Assembly (NCBI RefSeq): GCF_049257235.1
Contig: NZ_JBMMUF010000010.1
Coordinates: forward strand, 62,001-126,000
DNA length: 64,000 nucleotides
Reading direction: 5' to 3'
From: Pseudoalteromonas sp049257235
GTDB lineage: Bacteria; Pseudomonadota; Gammaproteobacteria; Enterobacterales; Alteromonadaceae
Shown here: in pieces, positions 27,964 through 37,196 of the stretch
How the letters are laid out: each line of letters starts with the position of its first letter
How positions within the stretch are numbered: position 1 is the stretch's first letter
Notes under the pieces: model-generated
What the model was told of the DNA's origin: nothing
Seen by the model: only the letters and a program-made list of their open reading frames with translations
Database searches by the model: none
Program-made: the position numbers and the translations under genes

Positions 27964-28227
27964 AACTTCTCCTAAATACATCAATTCGGTTCCATCAGCC
28001 GCGTATTATATCGCGATCAATATCAAATAATAAGCAGGTGCCTCTTATTTCGGTCCAGTTCACCTGTAACATCGACTGTAACGCGGCTTTGATAGCAAGA
28101 ATCTGTAGCGTATTTCTACGTAGCACGGCGACTTCACGCTCACTTTAAAACAACCGCTATGTGGACAAGACAATGATTTATTTATTGTTTACACTGATGA
28201 GTAGCACCCACAGATAACGAGCGATTT

Positions 28228-29520
28228 ATGTCTGATATTTGGCAACAACGACGCATTAGTGAAGATAAATATAGACCCAACGACAATCGCTCAGCATGGC
28301 AAATTGATCGTTCTCGTATCATACATGCTGCGGCATTTAGACGTTTACAAGCGAAGACCCAAATTATGGGAATTGGTCTCAATGACTTTCACCGCACTCG
28401 CCTCACCCATTCATTAGAAGTATCTCAAATAGGCAGCGGTTTATTGCGTCACCTCTCGCGCCAACACCCTGAAGTTAATTGTTTGCCAGATGACTCATTA
28501 CTCGAGACATTGTGCTTAGCCCACGATATTGGTCATCCTCCTTTTGGACATGGTGGCGAAATTGCGCTCAATTATATGATGCGCGAACACGGTGGCTTTG
28601 AAGGAAATGCACAAACTTTACGAATTGTTGCCAAACTTGAGCCTTATACCGAGGGGTTCGGCATGAACCTCACTCGCCGTACCCTACTTGGCTTTATTAA
28701 GTATCCCGCATTGATTGATACCCTGTGGCTCGATAAACCCCAAATAATGAGTGAATCGCGCTACATCAAAGCCAATGATTGGCGTCCTGCAAAGGGCCTC
28801 TACAGCGATGATAGCGATCTTGTTGATTGGATATTTACACCATTAAGTGAGCATGACCGTACTGCATTTCAACGCTATAAGCGCTACGACGAATATCGCG
28901 CAAAGACCCAATTTAAATCTCTCGATGCGTCAATTATGGAGCTTGCCGATGACATTGCCTATGCTGTTCATGATCTTGAAGATGCCATTGCCACTGAGCA
29001 AATCACCATCCACGACTGGCAATCTCATGCCGAGCCTATGCTAAGTGAACTCGACTGTGATTGGCTGAAAAGTGCAAATATGGCCCAGCGCTTATTCTTT
29101 CAAAGTGAAGCTGAACGTAAAGACATCATAGGTGAGTTAGTAAATCTCTTTATAACGCAATCAACCCTCATACAAAGTGATGGTCAATTTGAGTGTGACA
29201 TTTTGAAGTATGCGGTCGAACTCCCACCAGCCTACCAAGCGCTACTCGATTCTCTTAAACACTTTATCTATGCACGATTGATTCGCTCCCCACACATGCA
29301 ACAGATCGAGTTTAACGGTCAAAAGTTGATTATTGAGCTATTCGAAGCATTTGCCAGCGATCCATTACGACTGCTACCAGAGACCACCGCAGAAGCATAT
29401 AAACAGGCACACAATAACGGCTTGAGTACCTATCGTGTCTTGTGTGATTACCTCAGTGGTATGACCGATGAATATGCATATAAAACACATCAGCGCTTAT
29501 TTAGCAGCAGTGCATATTAG
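28228..29520 (+). CDS. dgt: dGTP triphosphohydrolase family protein (dGTPase, HD domain)
   Basis: The enzyme hydrolyses deoxynucleotides such as dGTP to the nucleoside and triphosphate. The 430-residue protein has the HD-domain metal ligands: His in RTRLTHSLEVSQIG, HD in CLAHDIGHPPFGHGGE, and Asp in LADDIAYAVHDLEDA. It is shorter than the 505-residue E. coli enzyme and fits the shorter family branch. Members of this family have been reported to limit phage growth by depleting dNTPs; whether this one does is unknown. It stands alone, divergent from bax. Confidence 0.93.
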   Translation: MSDIWQQRRISEDKYRPNDNRSAWQIDRSRIIHAAAFRRLQAKTQIMGIGLNDFHRTRLTHSLEVSQIGSGLLRHLSRQHPEVNCLPDDSLLETLCLAHDIGHPPFGHGGEIALNYMMREHGGFEGNAQTLRIVAKLEPYTEGFGMNLTRRTLLGFIKYPALIDTLWLDKPQIMSESRYIKANDWRPAKGLYSDDSDLVDWIFTPLSEHDRTAFQRYKRYDEYRAKTQFKSLDASIMELADDIAYAVHDLEDAIATEQITIHDWQSHAEPMLSELDCDWLKSANMAQRLFFQSEAERKDIIGELVNLFITQSTLIQSDGQFECDILKYAVELPPAYQALLDSLKHFIYARLIRSPHMQQIEFNGQKLIIELFEAFASDPLRLLPETTAEAYKQAHNNGLSTYRVLCDYLSGMTDEYAYKTHQRLFSSSAY

Positions 29521-29570
29521 AGATTTTGGGATATAAAAAGAAGGTGCAAGGATAAGACATGGAAGGAAGT

Positions 29571-29596
29571 GCAGCTCACAACAGTGTGTGAGCTGC
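29571..29596. repeat. Perfect 10-bp hairpin between converging genes
   Basis: GCAGCTCACA pairs exactly with TGTGAGCTGC around ACAGTG, directly after the minus-strand gene stop and 50 bases after dgt. There is no T run, so it may act as a processing or Rho-type terminator only. Confidence 0.5.
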
Positions 29597-29606
29597 TGGT
29601 AATTAC

Positions 29607-30044
29607 TTATTTTGCAGTTTGGCCAAACTGTTCAACAAATTTTTCTACCGGCTGACCATTACAAGTAAGGCCGTTGATGCGCTTGCCTTTGAATTCCATA
29701 GTCGCAAGACCTTTCTCAGCCGCTTCAATGCATAGCTTAGTTGCGCTTTCATTGTTTTTTGCATAAAGATTCAAAGCTGGCGCTTTCTTTGCTGGAGCAA
29801 CTACTTCTACTTTCTTTGCGATATCACGGATGTCCTGACCATTACAGTAAAGGCTCGACGCGATACGAGTGATACGAATACCGTGCTTAGCACCTTGCTC
29901 TTTTGCAGCAACTAGACCTTGGTTAGCAGCGACGGCACATAGTTGTGACTCAACTGTGTCGTTTTTAGCAAAGTATTGCGCAGTACCTGCAACAGTAGAT
30001 GATGCAAATACGCAAGATAGCAAAGTAAGTGTAAGTTTAGTCAT
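29607..30044 (-). CDS. Secreted two-repeat protein, DUF3718-like
   Basis: The 145-residue protein has a signal peptide (TKLTLTLLSCVFASSTVAG) and two similar halves, each with the pattern YFAKND...LC-x-A-A...G...CNG: AKNDTVESQLCAVAANQGL...SSLYCNGQDI and AKNNESATKLCIEAAEKGL...GLTCNGQPV. The Cys residues could pair within each repeat. This layout recalls the DUF3718 proteins of Shewanella-type bacteria, with unknown role. A GGAGT site precedes the ATG; an upstream in-frame start would disrupt the signal peptide. Confidence 0.7.
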   Translation of the reverse strand: MTKLTLTLLSCVFASSTVAGTAQYFAKNDTVESQLCAVAANQGLVAAKEQGAKHGIRITRIASSLYCNGQDIRDIAKKVEVVAPAKKAPALNLYAKNNESATKLCIEAAEKGLATMEFKGKRINGLTCNGQPVEKFVEQFGQTAK

Positions 30045-30371
30045 AGTTGTGACTCCAAAGTTGAACGGATGCTTAAAATTTGAACTGCATTCTATATGCG
30101 TTTTGGCCGGAGTCAATTAAATTTTTTATGCATTACAAAATAAATATTTGATTTAACAATTCAAAAAACAGCACATTCACAAATTTACACTCGATTAATT
30201 TTTTTACCCAAATGTACACCATTTAACCAGTGATAGATGGCGCATCGTTTTTGCTCAACGATACACACGAGTGTCCAAGTTTAAATGATACCCTCAGCGC
30301 TTTTACTTTAGCGCTGTGTTGATATACTTGCGCTTCTAACTTTGTGGTGACGAGAAGTCGGGACTTTAGTA
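30045..30371. other. Divergent intergenic region before xthA
   Basis: These 327 bases are AT-rich and gene-free. The only structure seen is an inverted repeat CAGCGCT/AGCGCTG (30295-30301 with 30310-30316) about 55 bases before xthA. Promoters for both flanking genes are expected here, but no strong match was found. Confidence 0.5.
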
Positions 30372-31181
30372 ATGAAAATCATCTCTTTTAATATCAATGG
30401 CATTCGTGCCCGTTTGCATCAACTTCAGGCTCTTATCGATAAACATCAACCTGATGTCATCGGCCTTCAAGAAATTAAAGTCCACGACGAAATGTTTCCT
30501 ATTGCTGACGTAGAGGCGATGGGCTATCACGTCTACTTCCATGGCCAAAAAGCACATTATGGTGTCGCTATGCTCACCAAAAAAGCAGCCAAAAGCGTTA
30601 AGAAAGGTTTCAGCACAGACACGGACGAGCATCAAAAGCGCATGATTGCCGTTACTGTTGAAAACGACAACGGCGAAGATGTTACTGTGCTAAATGGTTA
30701 TTTCCCGCAAGGAGATAACATTAACCACGAAACCAAATTCCCTTATAAGCGTCAATTCTATGCTGATTTGATGACAGAGCTTAACGCTCACTACGACGCC
30801 AACAGTAAACTTGTTGTTATGGGTGATATTAATATCTCTCCACTAGATGCAGATATCGGTATTGGCGAAGCGAATATGAAGCGCTGGCTTAAAACAGGTA
30901 AATGCTCGTTTCAGCCCGAAGAGCGTCAATGGTTAGCTACTTTGTTAGATTGGGGCTTCGTGGACACCTTCAGACAGGCTCACCCTGACACCGACGACCA
31001 GTATTCATGGTTTGATTATCGCTCAAAAGGCTTTGATGATAATCGTGGCCTGCGCATTGATGTTATTTTAGCGACAGACTCTTTGGCGCAAACACTCAGT
31101 GATAGCGGTATTGATTACGAACTCAGAGGCATAGACAAACCTTCTGATCATGCACCTGTATGGAGCGCGTTCGAAAGCTAA
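30372..31181 (+). CDS. xthA: Exonuclease III (AP endonuclease)
   Basis: The enzyme cuts DNA at abasic sites and degrades 3' ends during repair. The 269-residue protein has the metal and catalytic residues of the family: Glu in GLQEIKVHDE, the GYFPQGDN loop, Asp-x-Asn in GDINISPLDADIG, and the final SDHAPVW. The start context is weak, but the ATG at the family N-terminus (KIISFNINGIRAR) is clear. Confidence 0.96.
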   Translation: MKIISFNINGIRARLHQLQALIDKHQPDVIGLQEIKVHDEMFPIADVEAMGYHVYFHGQKAHYGVAMLTKKAAKSVKKGFSTDTDEHQKRMIAVTVENDNGEDVTVLNGYFPQGDNINHETKFPYKRQFYADLMTELNAHYDANSKLVVMGDINISPLDADIGIGEANMKRWLKTGKCSFQPEERQWLATLLDWGFVDTFRQAHPDTDDQYSWFDYRSKGFDDNRGLRIDVILATDSLAQTLSDSGIDYELRGIDKPSDHAPVWSAFES

Positions 31182-31186
31182 CAGCC

Positions 31187-31816
31187 ATGGTACTTAGCTA
31201 TGCATTACTTGTTGGCCTATTGATAGTAAGCGTCAACAAAGAAACCCTCATTGGTTTGTGGTCTCGACCCGCAAGACAAACTGGTTTATTTGCGTGCACT
31301 GTCGTTTTAGCCATTCTTTGGCGCATTAAGGCCGGTATCCTGCCCGGCCTTGATATCCATATTCTCGCAGTGACTGCTGTCACCTTGATTTTAGGTTGGC
31401 GCTTGGCATCAATGGCAAGCGTATTAGCAACAGCTTTGCTGGCATGTTTTAACGTCGTAAATTTCACTGATGCGGCAACTTACGTCATTATCAGCGCTCT
31501 TATCCCCATCTATTTCAGCTATGCTGTGTTCGTGCTGGTGTATCACCTATTACCTCGGCACTTATTTATTTATCTGTTCATATGCAGCTTCTTGTGTGCT
31601 GGCTTTGCAGGATGCTTAAAAATCATCACAGGTGCGTTGTACTTTTGGGCAATGGGTTCATTCGATTGGTCTACTTTGGTAGATAATTACGTTATCATGT
31701 GTGCGCTAATTTGGTTCCCTGAAGCCATGCTCAGTGGCATGGCGATGACCATTTTAGTGATTTATAAACCCCATTGGGTGCGCACCTTTTACGATAAGGA
31801 ATACCTTGCACAATGA
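31187..31816 (+). CDS. CbiM-like / ECF-permease-related membrane protein
   Basis: The 209-residue protein has about six membrane helices. Its middle (GILPGLDIHILAVTAVTLILGWRLA) resembles the transmembrane core of CbiM-like energy-coupling permease components found in many gammaproteobacteria without ABC partners. No ATPase or substrate-binding gene is adjacent, so an independent role is likely and the substrate is unknown. An alternative ATG at 31160 overlaps xthA by 22 bases; neither start has a strong ribosome site. The stop overlaps rlmA by four bases. Confidence 0.65.
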   Translation: MVLSYALLVGLLIVSVNKETLIGLWSRPARQTGLFACTVVLAILWRIKAGILPGLDIHILAVTAVTLILGWRLASMASVLATALLACFNVVNFTDAATYVIISALIPIYFSYAVFVLVYHLLPRHLFIYLFICSFLCAGFAGCLKIITGALYFWAMGSFDWSTLVDNYVIMCALIWFPEAMLSGMAMTILVIYKPHWVRTFYDKEYLAQ

Positions 31817-32622
31817 GTGCTTATATTTGTCCTCTTTGCCAAAAAACACTTCACAAACAAAACCACAGCTTACACTGTGAGGATGGCCACCAATTTGACT
31901 ATGCCAAAGAAGGTTATATCAACCTCTTACCGGTGCAGTATAAAAAATCAAAACAACCTGGCGATAATCAGGAGATGGTGCAAGCGAGGCGACGTTTCTT
32001 AGGCACACAGAGCTACCGTTTTATGCGTGACGCGCTCGCTCAAAAAGTCGCATCCTTACATCATGCCAACACAGCGGTAGTAGATATGGGCTGTGGTGAA
32101 GGCTATTACACCAGTGAACTTAGCAATCAACTTAATGATGCAGGCACTGTGTATGGTATCGATATTGCAAAACCGGCCATTCGCTACGCAGCCAAACGAT
32201 ACCCTGATTGTCAGTTTGCTGTTGCCTCTAGTAAGCAAATCCCACTAGCACCGGCAAGTGCATCTGTTGTTACTTCGGTCTTTGCACCTATATTTGCTCA
32301 AGAAAGTGCGCGCTTATTACACGATGAAGGCTTCCTTGTTGTTGTTTCTCCGGGCCCTAAGCACCTATTGCAACTTAAAGAAATCATCTATCAAGATGTG
32401 CGTGAACATGAAAAAGTTGAAACACCCGAGGGGTTTGAACGTGTCGCTGATGAGCTATTAGAGCAACAACTGGTACTCAGTGGCAGTGACGCCAAAGATC
32501 TCAGTTTGATGACGCCATTTGCGTGGAAGTTTAGCGAGAAGCAACTCATTGACCTTGAACAACAAGCGGCATTTGAAGTGCAGGCGCAATTCTACATTTC
32601 TGTGTTTCAGAAGAATTCTTGA
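31813..32622 (+). CDS. rlmA: 23S rRNA (guanine-745 N1)-methyltransferase
   Basis: The 269-residue enzyme begins with a zinc ribbon (CPLCQKTL...LHCEDGHQFDYAKEGYINLL) and continues with a class I methyltransferase fold, including the SAM-binding AVVDMGCGEGYYTSEL. Both the ribbon and the GYINLLPVQ linker are characteristic of RlmA. Its ATG overlaps the stop of the upstream membrane protein gene (ATGA), so the two are coupled. Confidence 0.93.
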   Translation: MSAYICPLCQKTLHKQNHSLHCEDGHQFDYAKEGYINLLPVQYKKSKQPGDNQEMVQARRRFLGTQSYRFMRDALAQKVASLHHANTAVVDMGCGEGYYTSELSNQLNDAGTVYGIDIAKPAIRYAAKRYPDCQFAVASSKQIPLAPASASVVTSVFAPIFAQESARLLHDEGFLVVVSPGPKHLLQLKEIIYQDVREHEKVETPEGFERVADELLEQQLVLSGSDAKDLSLMTPFAWKFSEKQLIDLEQQAAFEVQAQFYISVFQKNS

Positions 32623-33053
32623 CGAAACGCTTTATCCATTTTCTCAAACATGTCTTTAAGCAACTGGGCAAGCTCAACATATCTGGGCTTGGCTTTTGCT
32701 GGCGCGCCATCGTACCCTTTGGCCACCATTTTACTGTAGAGCTCTTTGTACCACACTGCCATTGAAGGAGGTAATGGTGAAGTCGCACGCTTTCCAAGCC
32801 ACAGTAAGCCTTGTGCTGGCAAAGACAAAATCAATAACGCAAATGCCAAAGCGGGACCCGCGTAATCAGGGCCGAGCAACTGCAGCTGCACAACTAAACT
32901 GGTGATCGCTGCGGCCGGCATCACCTTAGCTGCAAACAGCGTCGCACTGGTAACGCGGTTTTCTGGAAATATTGGAGCGAGCTCTCGTCTGGCAGGCCAA
33001 AGCTTCGCATAGCTATACCCTTGCTGCATTTGTAAGATAAGACTTTTAAGCAT
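32607..33053 (-). CDS. yfbV: UPF0208 membrane protein YfbV
   Basis: The 148-residue protein has two membrane segments (about 42-60 and 68-86) and the family signature GYSYAKLWPARRELAPIFPENRV. In E. coli yfbV also lies divergent from ackA, and it influences Ter-region chromosome organisation. It converges with rlmA, overlapping its end by 16 bases. No terminator was seen between them. Confidence 0.92.
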   Translation of the reverse strand: MLKSLILQMQQGYSYAKLWPARRELAPIFPENRVTSATLFAAKVMPAAAITSLVVQLQLLGPDYAGPALAFALLILSLPAQGLLWLGKRATSPLPPSMAVWYKELYSKMVAKGYDGAPAKAKPRYVELAQLLKDMFEKMDKAFRQEFF

Positions 33054-33232
33054 TTACGCCCCTTACAACTAACGTTATGTCGAAATTTGAGGTAAAATAT
33101 ACAGTCCCACTGTTAATTTAACCTTAGTCTATTTTCGTATGTCGTTCAGCTCTTTAGTACACTTTAAAACGACGCTTCGATACAGGTAAACGTGGGGCCA
33201 TTATTGTCGATAATCAACCGCAGGTCTACCAA

Positions 33233-34429
33233 ATGTCTGAACAACACGTCCTTGTTTTAAATTGTGGCAGCTCAAGCCTAAAATTTGCCGTTATTGATGC
33301 CAATAACGCACAAGAGCTATTGAGCGGCCTTGCTGAGCGACTTCATAATGATGACGCTGTCATTAAGTATAAAATCGCAGGCTCGAAACATCAAAACGCA
33401 TTGACAGCAAAAGCCGATCACAAAGTTGCTATCGACACGCTAGTAAGCCTTATTCGAGAGCACAAACTAGCAGATAGTCTGATTGCCGTAGGGCATCGCG
33501 TTGTTCATGGCGGAGAACAATTTACAGGCTCTCAAGTCATCACTGATGACGTCATCGCGGCGATTATGAAAACCGCACAATTAGCGCCTTTGCATAACCC
33601 CGCCAACCTAACGGGTATAAAAGCCGCACAGCAGGCATTCCCTGCTTTGACCCAAGTCGCTGTATTCGATACCGCATTCCACCAGAGCATGCCAAAACAT
33701 GCGTACTTATACGCTCTTCCTTACGCGTTGTACAAAGAACAAGGTGTCCGTCGCTACGGTTTCCATGGCACAAGTCATAATTATGTATCGGCCAAGGCCG
33801 TTGAAGTATTAGGACTGGCGAACTCGCATCGCATTATCACTGCTCATTTGGGTAATGGCTGCTCGGTGTGTGCGATTAAAGATGGCAATAGCGTCGATAC
33901 CAGCATGGGACTGACTCCTCTAGAAGGTGTGGTCATGGGCACTCGCAGTGGTGACATCGATCCGGGGTTATTTGATTTCCTCACTGTGCAACTTGGTTAC
34001 AGTAGCCAAGAAGTCAGCAGCATGCTCAACAAAGACAGTGGCCTTTTGGGGATCAGTGAGTTATCCAATGACTGCCGCACTATCGAAGAAGCTCATCTTG
34101 AGGGGAATACTCAAGCTACATTGGCGCTGGACATTTTTTGTTATCGTCTGGCCAAACAAATCGCCGCTTACCTCGTGCCACTATCAGGTTTAGATGTATT
34201 GGTATTCACCGGTGGAATTGGCGAAAACTCTGACATCATTCGTGCCAAAGTACTGACACATTTGAGTTTCCTTGGCTGGCAATTAGACCCACAGAAAAAT
34301 ACCGAAGCCCGCTTTGGCAATATGGGTGTGATCACCACAGCCGACAGCAACATCAAAGCCATGGTTATCCCAACCAATGAAGAATGGATGATTTGCCAGG
34401 ACGCAGCACGATTAGCGAAGGAGCTTTAA
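33233..34429 (+). CDS. ackA: Acetate kinase
   Basis: The enzyme converts acetyl phosphate and ADP to acetate and ATP. The 398-residue protein has the family motifs VLNCGSSSLKFAVID, GHRVVHGGE, FDTAFH, HLGNGCSVCAI and TPLEGVVMGTRSGDIDP, and the C-terminal FTGGIGENS. It is one base apart from pta. The 179-base gap to yfbV contains an FNR-like sequence (33204-33217), but it lies only 15 bases before the start codon and is unlikely to be an activator site. Confidence 0.97.
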   Translation: MSEQHVLVLNCGSSSLKFAVIDANNAQELLSGLAERLHNDDAVIKYKIAGSKHQNALTAKADHKVAIDTLVSLIREHKLADSLIAVGHRVVHGGEQFTGSQVITDDVIAAIMKTAQLAPLHNPANLTGIKAAQQAFPALTQVAVFDTAFHQSMPKHAYLYALPYALYKEQGVRRYGFHGTSHNYVSAKAVEVLGLANSHRIITAHLGNGCSVCAIKDGNSVDTSMGLTPLEGVVMGTRSGDIDPGLFDFLTVQLGYSSQEVSSMLNKDSGLLGISELSNDCRTIEEAHLEGNTQATLALDIFCYRLAKQIAAYLVPLSGLDVLVFTGGIGENSDIIRAKVLTHLSFLGWQLDPQKNTEARFGNMGVITTADSNIKAMVIPTNEEWMICQDAARLAKEL

Positions 34430-34430
34430 A

Positions 34431-36584
34431 ATGTCTCGTCGCATCATGCTTATCCCCGTTTCCACTGGTGTTGGCTTAACATCGGTATCAGTTGGACTTG
34501 TGCGCGCGTTGGAAGAAAAAGCGCTGAAAGTTAATTTTTTTAAACCCATTGCGCAGCCGCGCCGCGGCGAGACAGGTCCTGAAAAATCCACGGCGATTGT
34601 AAAAACGGGTTCAGGTATCAACCCACCAGAGCCATTTTCGTTACATTATGCTGAGAATATGATTGGCAATGGCCATGGCAATACCCTACTCGAAGAAATC
34701 GTTGAACGCTTCGAAAGTGGCATCAAAGAAGATGAAATTGCCATCATCGAAGGACTCGTACCAACGCGTAACCAACCCTATGCAGGTCGAGTTAATAGGG
34801 AGATAGCGCAAACTCTTGGCGCCGATATTGTCTTTGTCATTACGCCAAGTAACGACACTATTGAAGAGCTTGAAGACAAACTGGAAATTGCGGCGGGATA
34901 TTTTGGCGGCATAGGCCACCAGCGTGTACTCGGTTGTATTTTTAACAAAGTGAATGCGCCCTTAGATGAACAAGGCCGTGCACGCGCTGATCTTGTCGAG
35001 CAGTTCAACCCGGACATGCTTGAAAATGAGATCAATCGCTTAGCTTCAATGCCCCTATTTAGAAAGCACCCGTTTCTACTTTTAGGGACTATCCCATGGG
35101 ACTTTGAATTGGTCGCCCCACGGGGCATCGATCTTGCTAAATACCTTGATGCCAGAGTCATTCACCAAGGTGATTTGATGCACCGCCGTCTGCGCCGCGT
35201 TACATTTTGTGCCCGTACCGTATCAAACTTACTAAATCACATCTCTCCGGGGGTATTACTGGTTACACCTGGCGATCGTTCTGATGTACTTGTAGCCGGT
35301 TGCTTATCCGCTATGAATGGGACAAAGATAGGCGCGATACTGTTAACCGGCGGTATCGAGCCTGAGCCACGCATAATGGAGCTATGCCATCAAGCAATGG
35401 AACAAACTGGCTTACCAATTTTGGCAACCAAACACGATACGTGGCGCACCTCGTTGCTGTTACACAACTTCAACCTAGAAGTACCTTGCGATGATGAGCA
35501 GCGTATCGATAAGGTTAAGGCGCACAACGCTACCTACATTGATTCGGATTGGCTTGATAGCCTCGCCCAGCAATCACAGAAAACCCGTAAACTGTCGCCA
35601 CCAGCATTTCGTTATTTGTTGACGGACAAGGCCCGTAAAGCAAAGAAAACGGTCGTTTTACCTGAAGGTGAAGAGCCTCGCACCATTAAAGCGGCGGCGA
35701 TATGTGGCGAGCGCGGCATTGCGGATACTGTACTTATTGGCGACCCCAACGAAATCAAACGCATTGCTGAACAACAAGGGGTCGAACTCAATAAACACAT
35801 GCGTTTAGTTGACCCAAATGAGATCCGACTCAACTATGTAGAACCTATGGTCGAGTTGCGCAAAAACAAAGGTTTAACCGCCGTAGTTGCAGAAGAAATG
35901 CTCCAAGATAACGTGGTGCTAGGCACCATGATGCTGGCTCAAAATGAGGTTCATGGTTTGGTTTCTGGTGCGGTTAATACTACTGCGAATACCATTCGCC
36001 CCCCGTTGCAATTAATTAAAACGGCACCTGGTTCATCGTTGGTATCTTCAGTATTCTTTATGCTGTTACCAGATCAAGTGTTGGTGTATGGCGACTGTGC
36101 GATTAACCCAGACCCAACTGCAGAGCAATTAGCGGACATCGCCATTCAATCGGCCGATTCGGCGCAGGCTTTTGGTATTGAGCCTCGTGTTGCCATGATC
36201 AGTTACAGCACAGGGAGTTCTGGCGCCGGTGCCGATGTTGAAAAAGTGCGCAAAGCAACTGAGCTTGCCAAGGAAAAACGCCCTGATTTGGTCATTGATG
36301 GTCCACTTCAGTACGACGCTGCAATCATGGAAAACGTGGCGCGCAAAAAGGCGCCAAATAGCCCTGTCGCTGGTCAAGCAACGGTGTTTATCTTCCCTGA
36401 CCTTAATACTGGGAATACAACGTATAAGGCGGTACAGCGAAGTGCTGAACTTGTGAGTATAGGCCCTATGCTGCAAGGGATGCGCAAGCCCGTTAACGAT
36501 CTCAGTCGTGGTGCATTAGTGGACGATATCGTCTATACCATTGCATTAACTGCGATACAGGCGGAGCAAGCCTCACAAATATAA
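34431..36584 (+). CDS. pta: Phosphate acetyltransferase
   Basis: The enzyme makes acetyl phosphate from acetyl-CoA and works with acetate kinase in overflow metabolism. At 717 residues it is the long enterobacterial type. It has an N-terminal P-loop-like region (LIPVSTGVGLTSVSVGL), a middle DRTGG domain with LLTGGIEP, and the C-terminal catalytic domain (VVLPEGEEPRTIKAA, GLVSGAVNTTANTIRPPLQLI). A hairpin terminator follows. Confidence 0.97.
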   Translation: MSRRIMLIPVSTGVGLTSVSVGLVRALEEKALKVNFFKPIAQPRRGETGPEKSTAIVKTGSGINPPEPFSLHYAENMIGNGHGNTLLEEIVERFESGIKEDEIAIIEGLVPTRNQPYAGRVNREIAQTLGADIVFVITPSNDTIEELEDKLEIAAGYFGGIGHQRVLGCIFNKVNAPLDEQGRARADLVEQFNPDMLENEINRLASMPLFRKHPFLLLGTIPWDFELVAPRGIDLAKYLDARVIHQGDLMHRRLRRVTFCARTVSNLLNHISPGVLLVTPGDRSDVLVAGCLSAMNGTKIGAILLTGGIEPEPRIMELCHQAMEQTGLPILATKHDTWRTSLLLHNFNLEVPCDDEQRIDKVKAHNATYIDSDWLDSLAQQSQKTRKLSPPAFRYLLTDKARKAKKTVVLPEGEEPRTIKAAAICGERGIADTVLIGDPNEIKRIAEQQGVELNKHMRLVDPNEIRLNYVEPMVELRKNKGLTAVVAEEMLQDNVVLGTMMLAQNEVHGLVSGAVNTTANTIRPPLQLIKTAPGSSLVSSVFFMLLPDQVLVYGDCAINPDPTAEQLADIAIQSADSAQAFGIEPRVAMISYSTGSSGAGADVEKVRKATELAKEKRPDLVIDGPLQYDAAIMENVARKKAPNSPVAGQATVFIFPDLNTGNTTYKAVQRSAELVSIGPMLQGMRKPVNDLSRGALVDDIVYTIALTAIQAEQASQI

Positions 36585-36603
36585 GCCTGTCGATAAACTC
36601 TTT

Positions 36604-36630
36604 GAGGCACGTCTGATGACGTGCCTCTTT
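36604..36630 (+). terminator. Terminator after pta
   Basis: GAGGCACGTC pairs perfectly with GACGTGCCTC around TGAT, followed by TTT. Confidence 0.8.
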
Positions 36631-36729
36631 AGTCTGCAAATTAAAAGCACCTTGCACATTTATCACCCAGAAATGATTAGTATCTATATATCAATATCTT
36701 AGAAAGAAAATAGCAGCATAACCCCAACT

Positions 36730-36738
36730 TTATCCACA
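36730..36738 (+). promoter_or_regulatory. Single perfect DnaA-box sequence
   Basis: TTATCCACA lies in the 228-base gap between pta and the ACT-domain gene. No second box or AT-rich unwinding region is next to it, so it may be chance. Confidence 0.25.
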
Positions 36739-36812
36739 GCAATTGTGGGCAACTTAAAGTGGATCATTAAGCGCATCTTAGGTATAAATTAAGAACAAGA
36801 AAGGGGAACTTC

Positions 36813-37196
36813 ATGGCTAAACAAACGCTGCAATTACTCCCGCATGATTTTACTATTCATAGTTTTGATAGTTCGTCGGACATTCCACCCGTCATTTTCA
36901 AAAGTGAAGTGTATTTTGTGGGTAAAACTGCTGATGAGCTATCTATTGTCTGCAATAGTGACATCGAACTCGACAGCTTAGAGCAAGAACCAGGATGGGT
37001 GGCATTTGAAGTCCTTGGTCCGCTAGGGTTTTCACTCACTGGGATTTTATCCAACATCTCTGGCGTACTAGCCAGCGCAAACATTCCGATTTTCGCGATT
37101 TCTACATTCGACACTGACTATATTTTGGTAAAACGCAAAGAAGCTAAAAACGCTATGAACTCCCTGAAAAAAGAAGGATATTCGGTGCGTTCATGA
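36813..37196 (+). CDS. ACT-domain protein (ACT_7-like)
   Basis: The 127-residue cytoplasmic protein fits small ACT-domain regulators: EPGWVAFEVLGPLGFSLTGILSNISGVLASANIPIFAISTFDTDYILVKR is the ACT-like part. Such domains usually bind small metabolites, often amino acids. An AAAGGGGAA ribosome site precedes the ATG. Its stop overlaps the next gene's start by four bases (ATGA), so it is coupled to an EIIA-like protein, suggesting the two work together. The ligand is unknown. Confidence 0.8.
   Translation: MAKQTLQLLPHDFTIHSFDSSSDIPPVIFKSEVYFVGKTADELSIVCNSDIELDSLEQEPGWVAFEVLGPLGFSLTGILSNISGVLASANIPIFAISTFDTDYILVKRKEAKNAMNSLKKEGYSVRS

Noticed and set aside
28013..28026. FNR-like sequence GCGAT-caat-ATCAA upstream of the bax gene
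   Set aside because: It matches 8 of 10 positions, but no -10 element is placed to fit it.
33204..33217. FNR-like sequence TTGTC-gata-ATCAA before ackA
   Set aside because: It is only 15 bases from the start codon, too close for an activator site, and probably chance.
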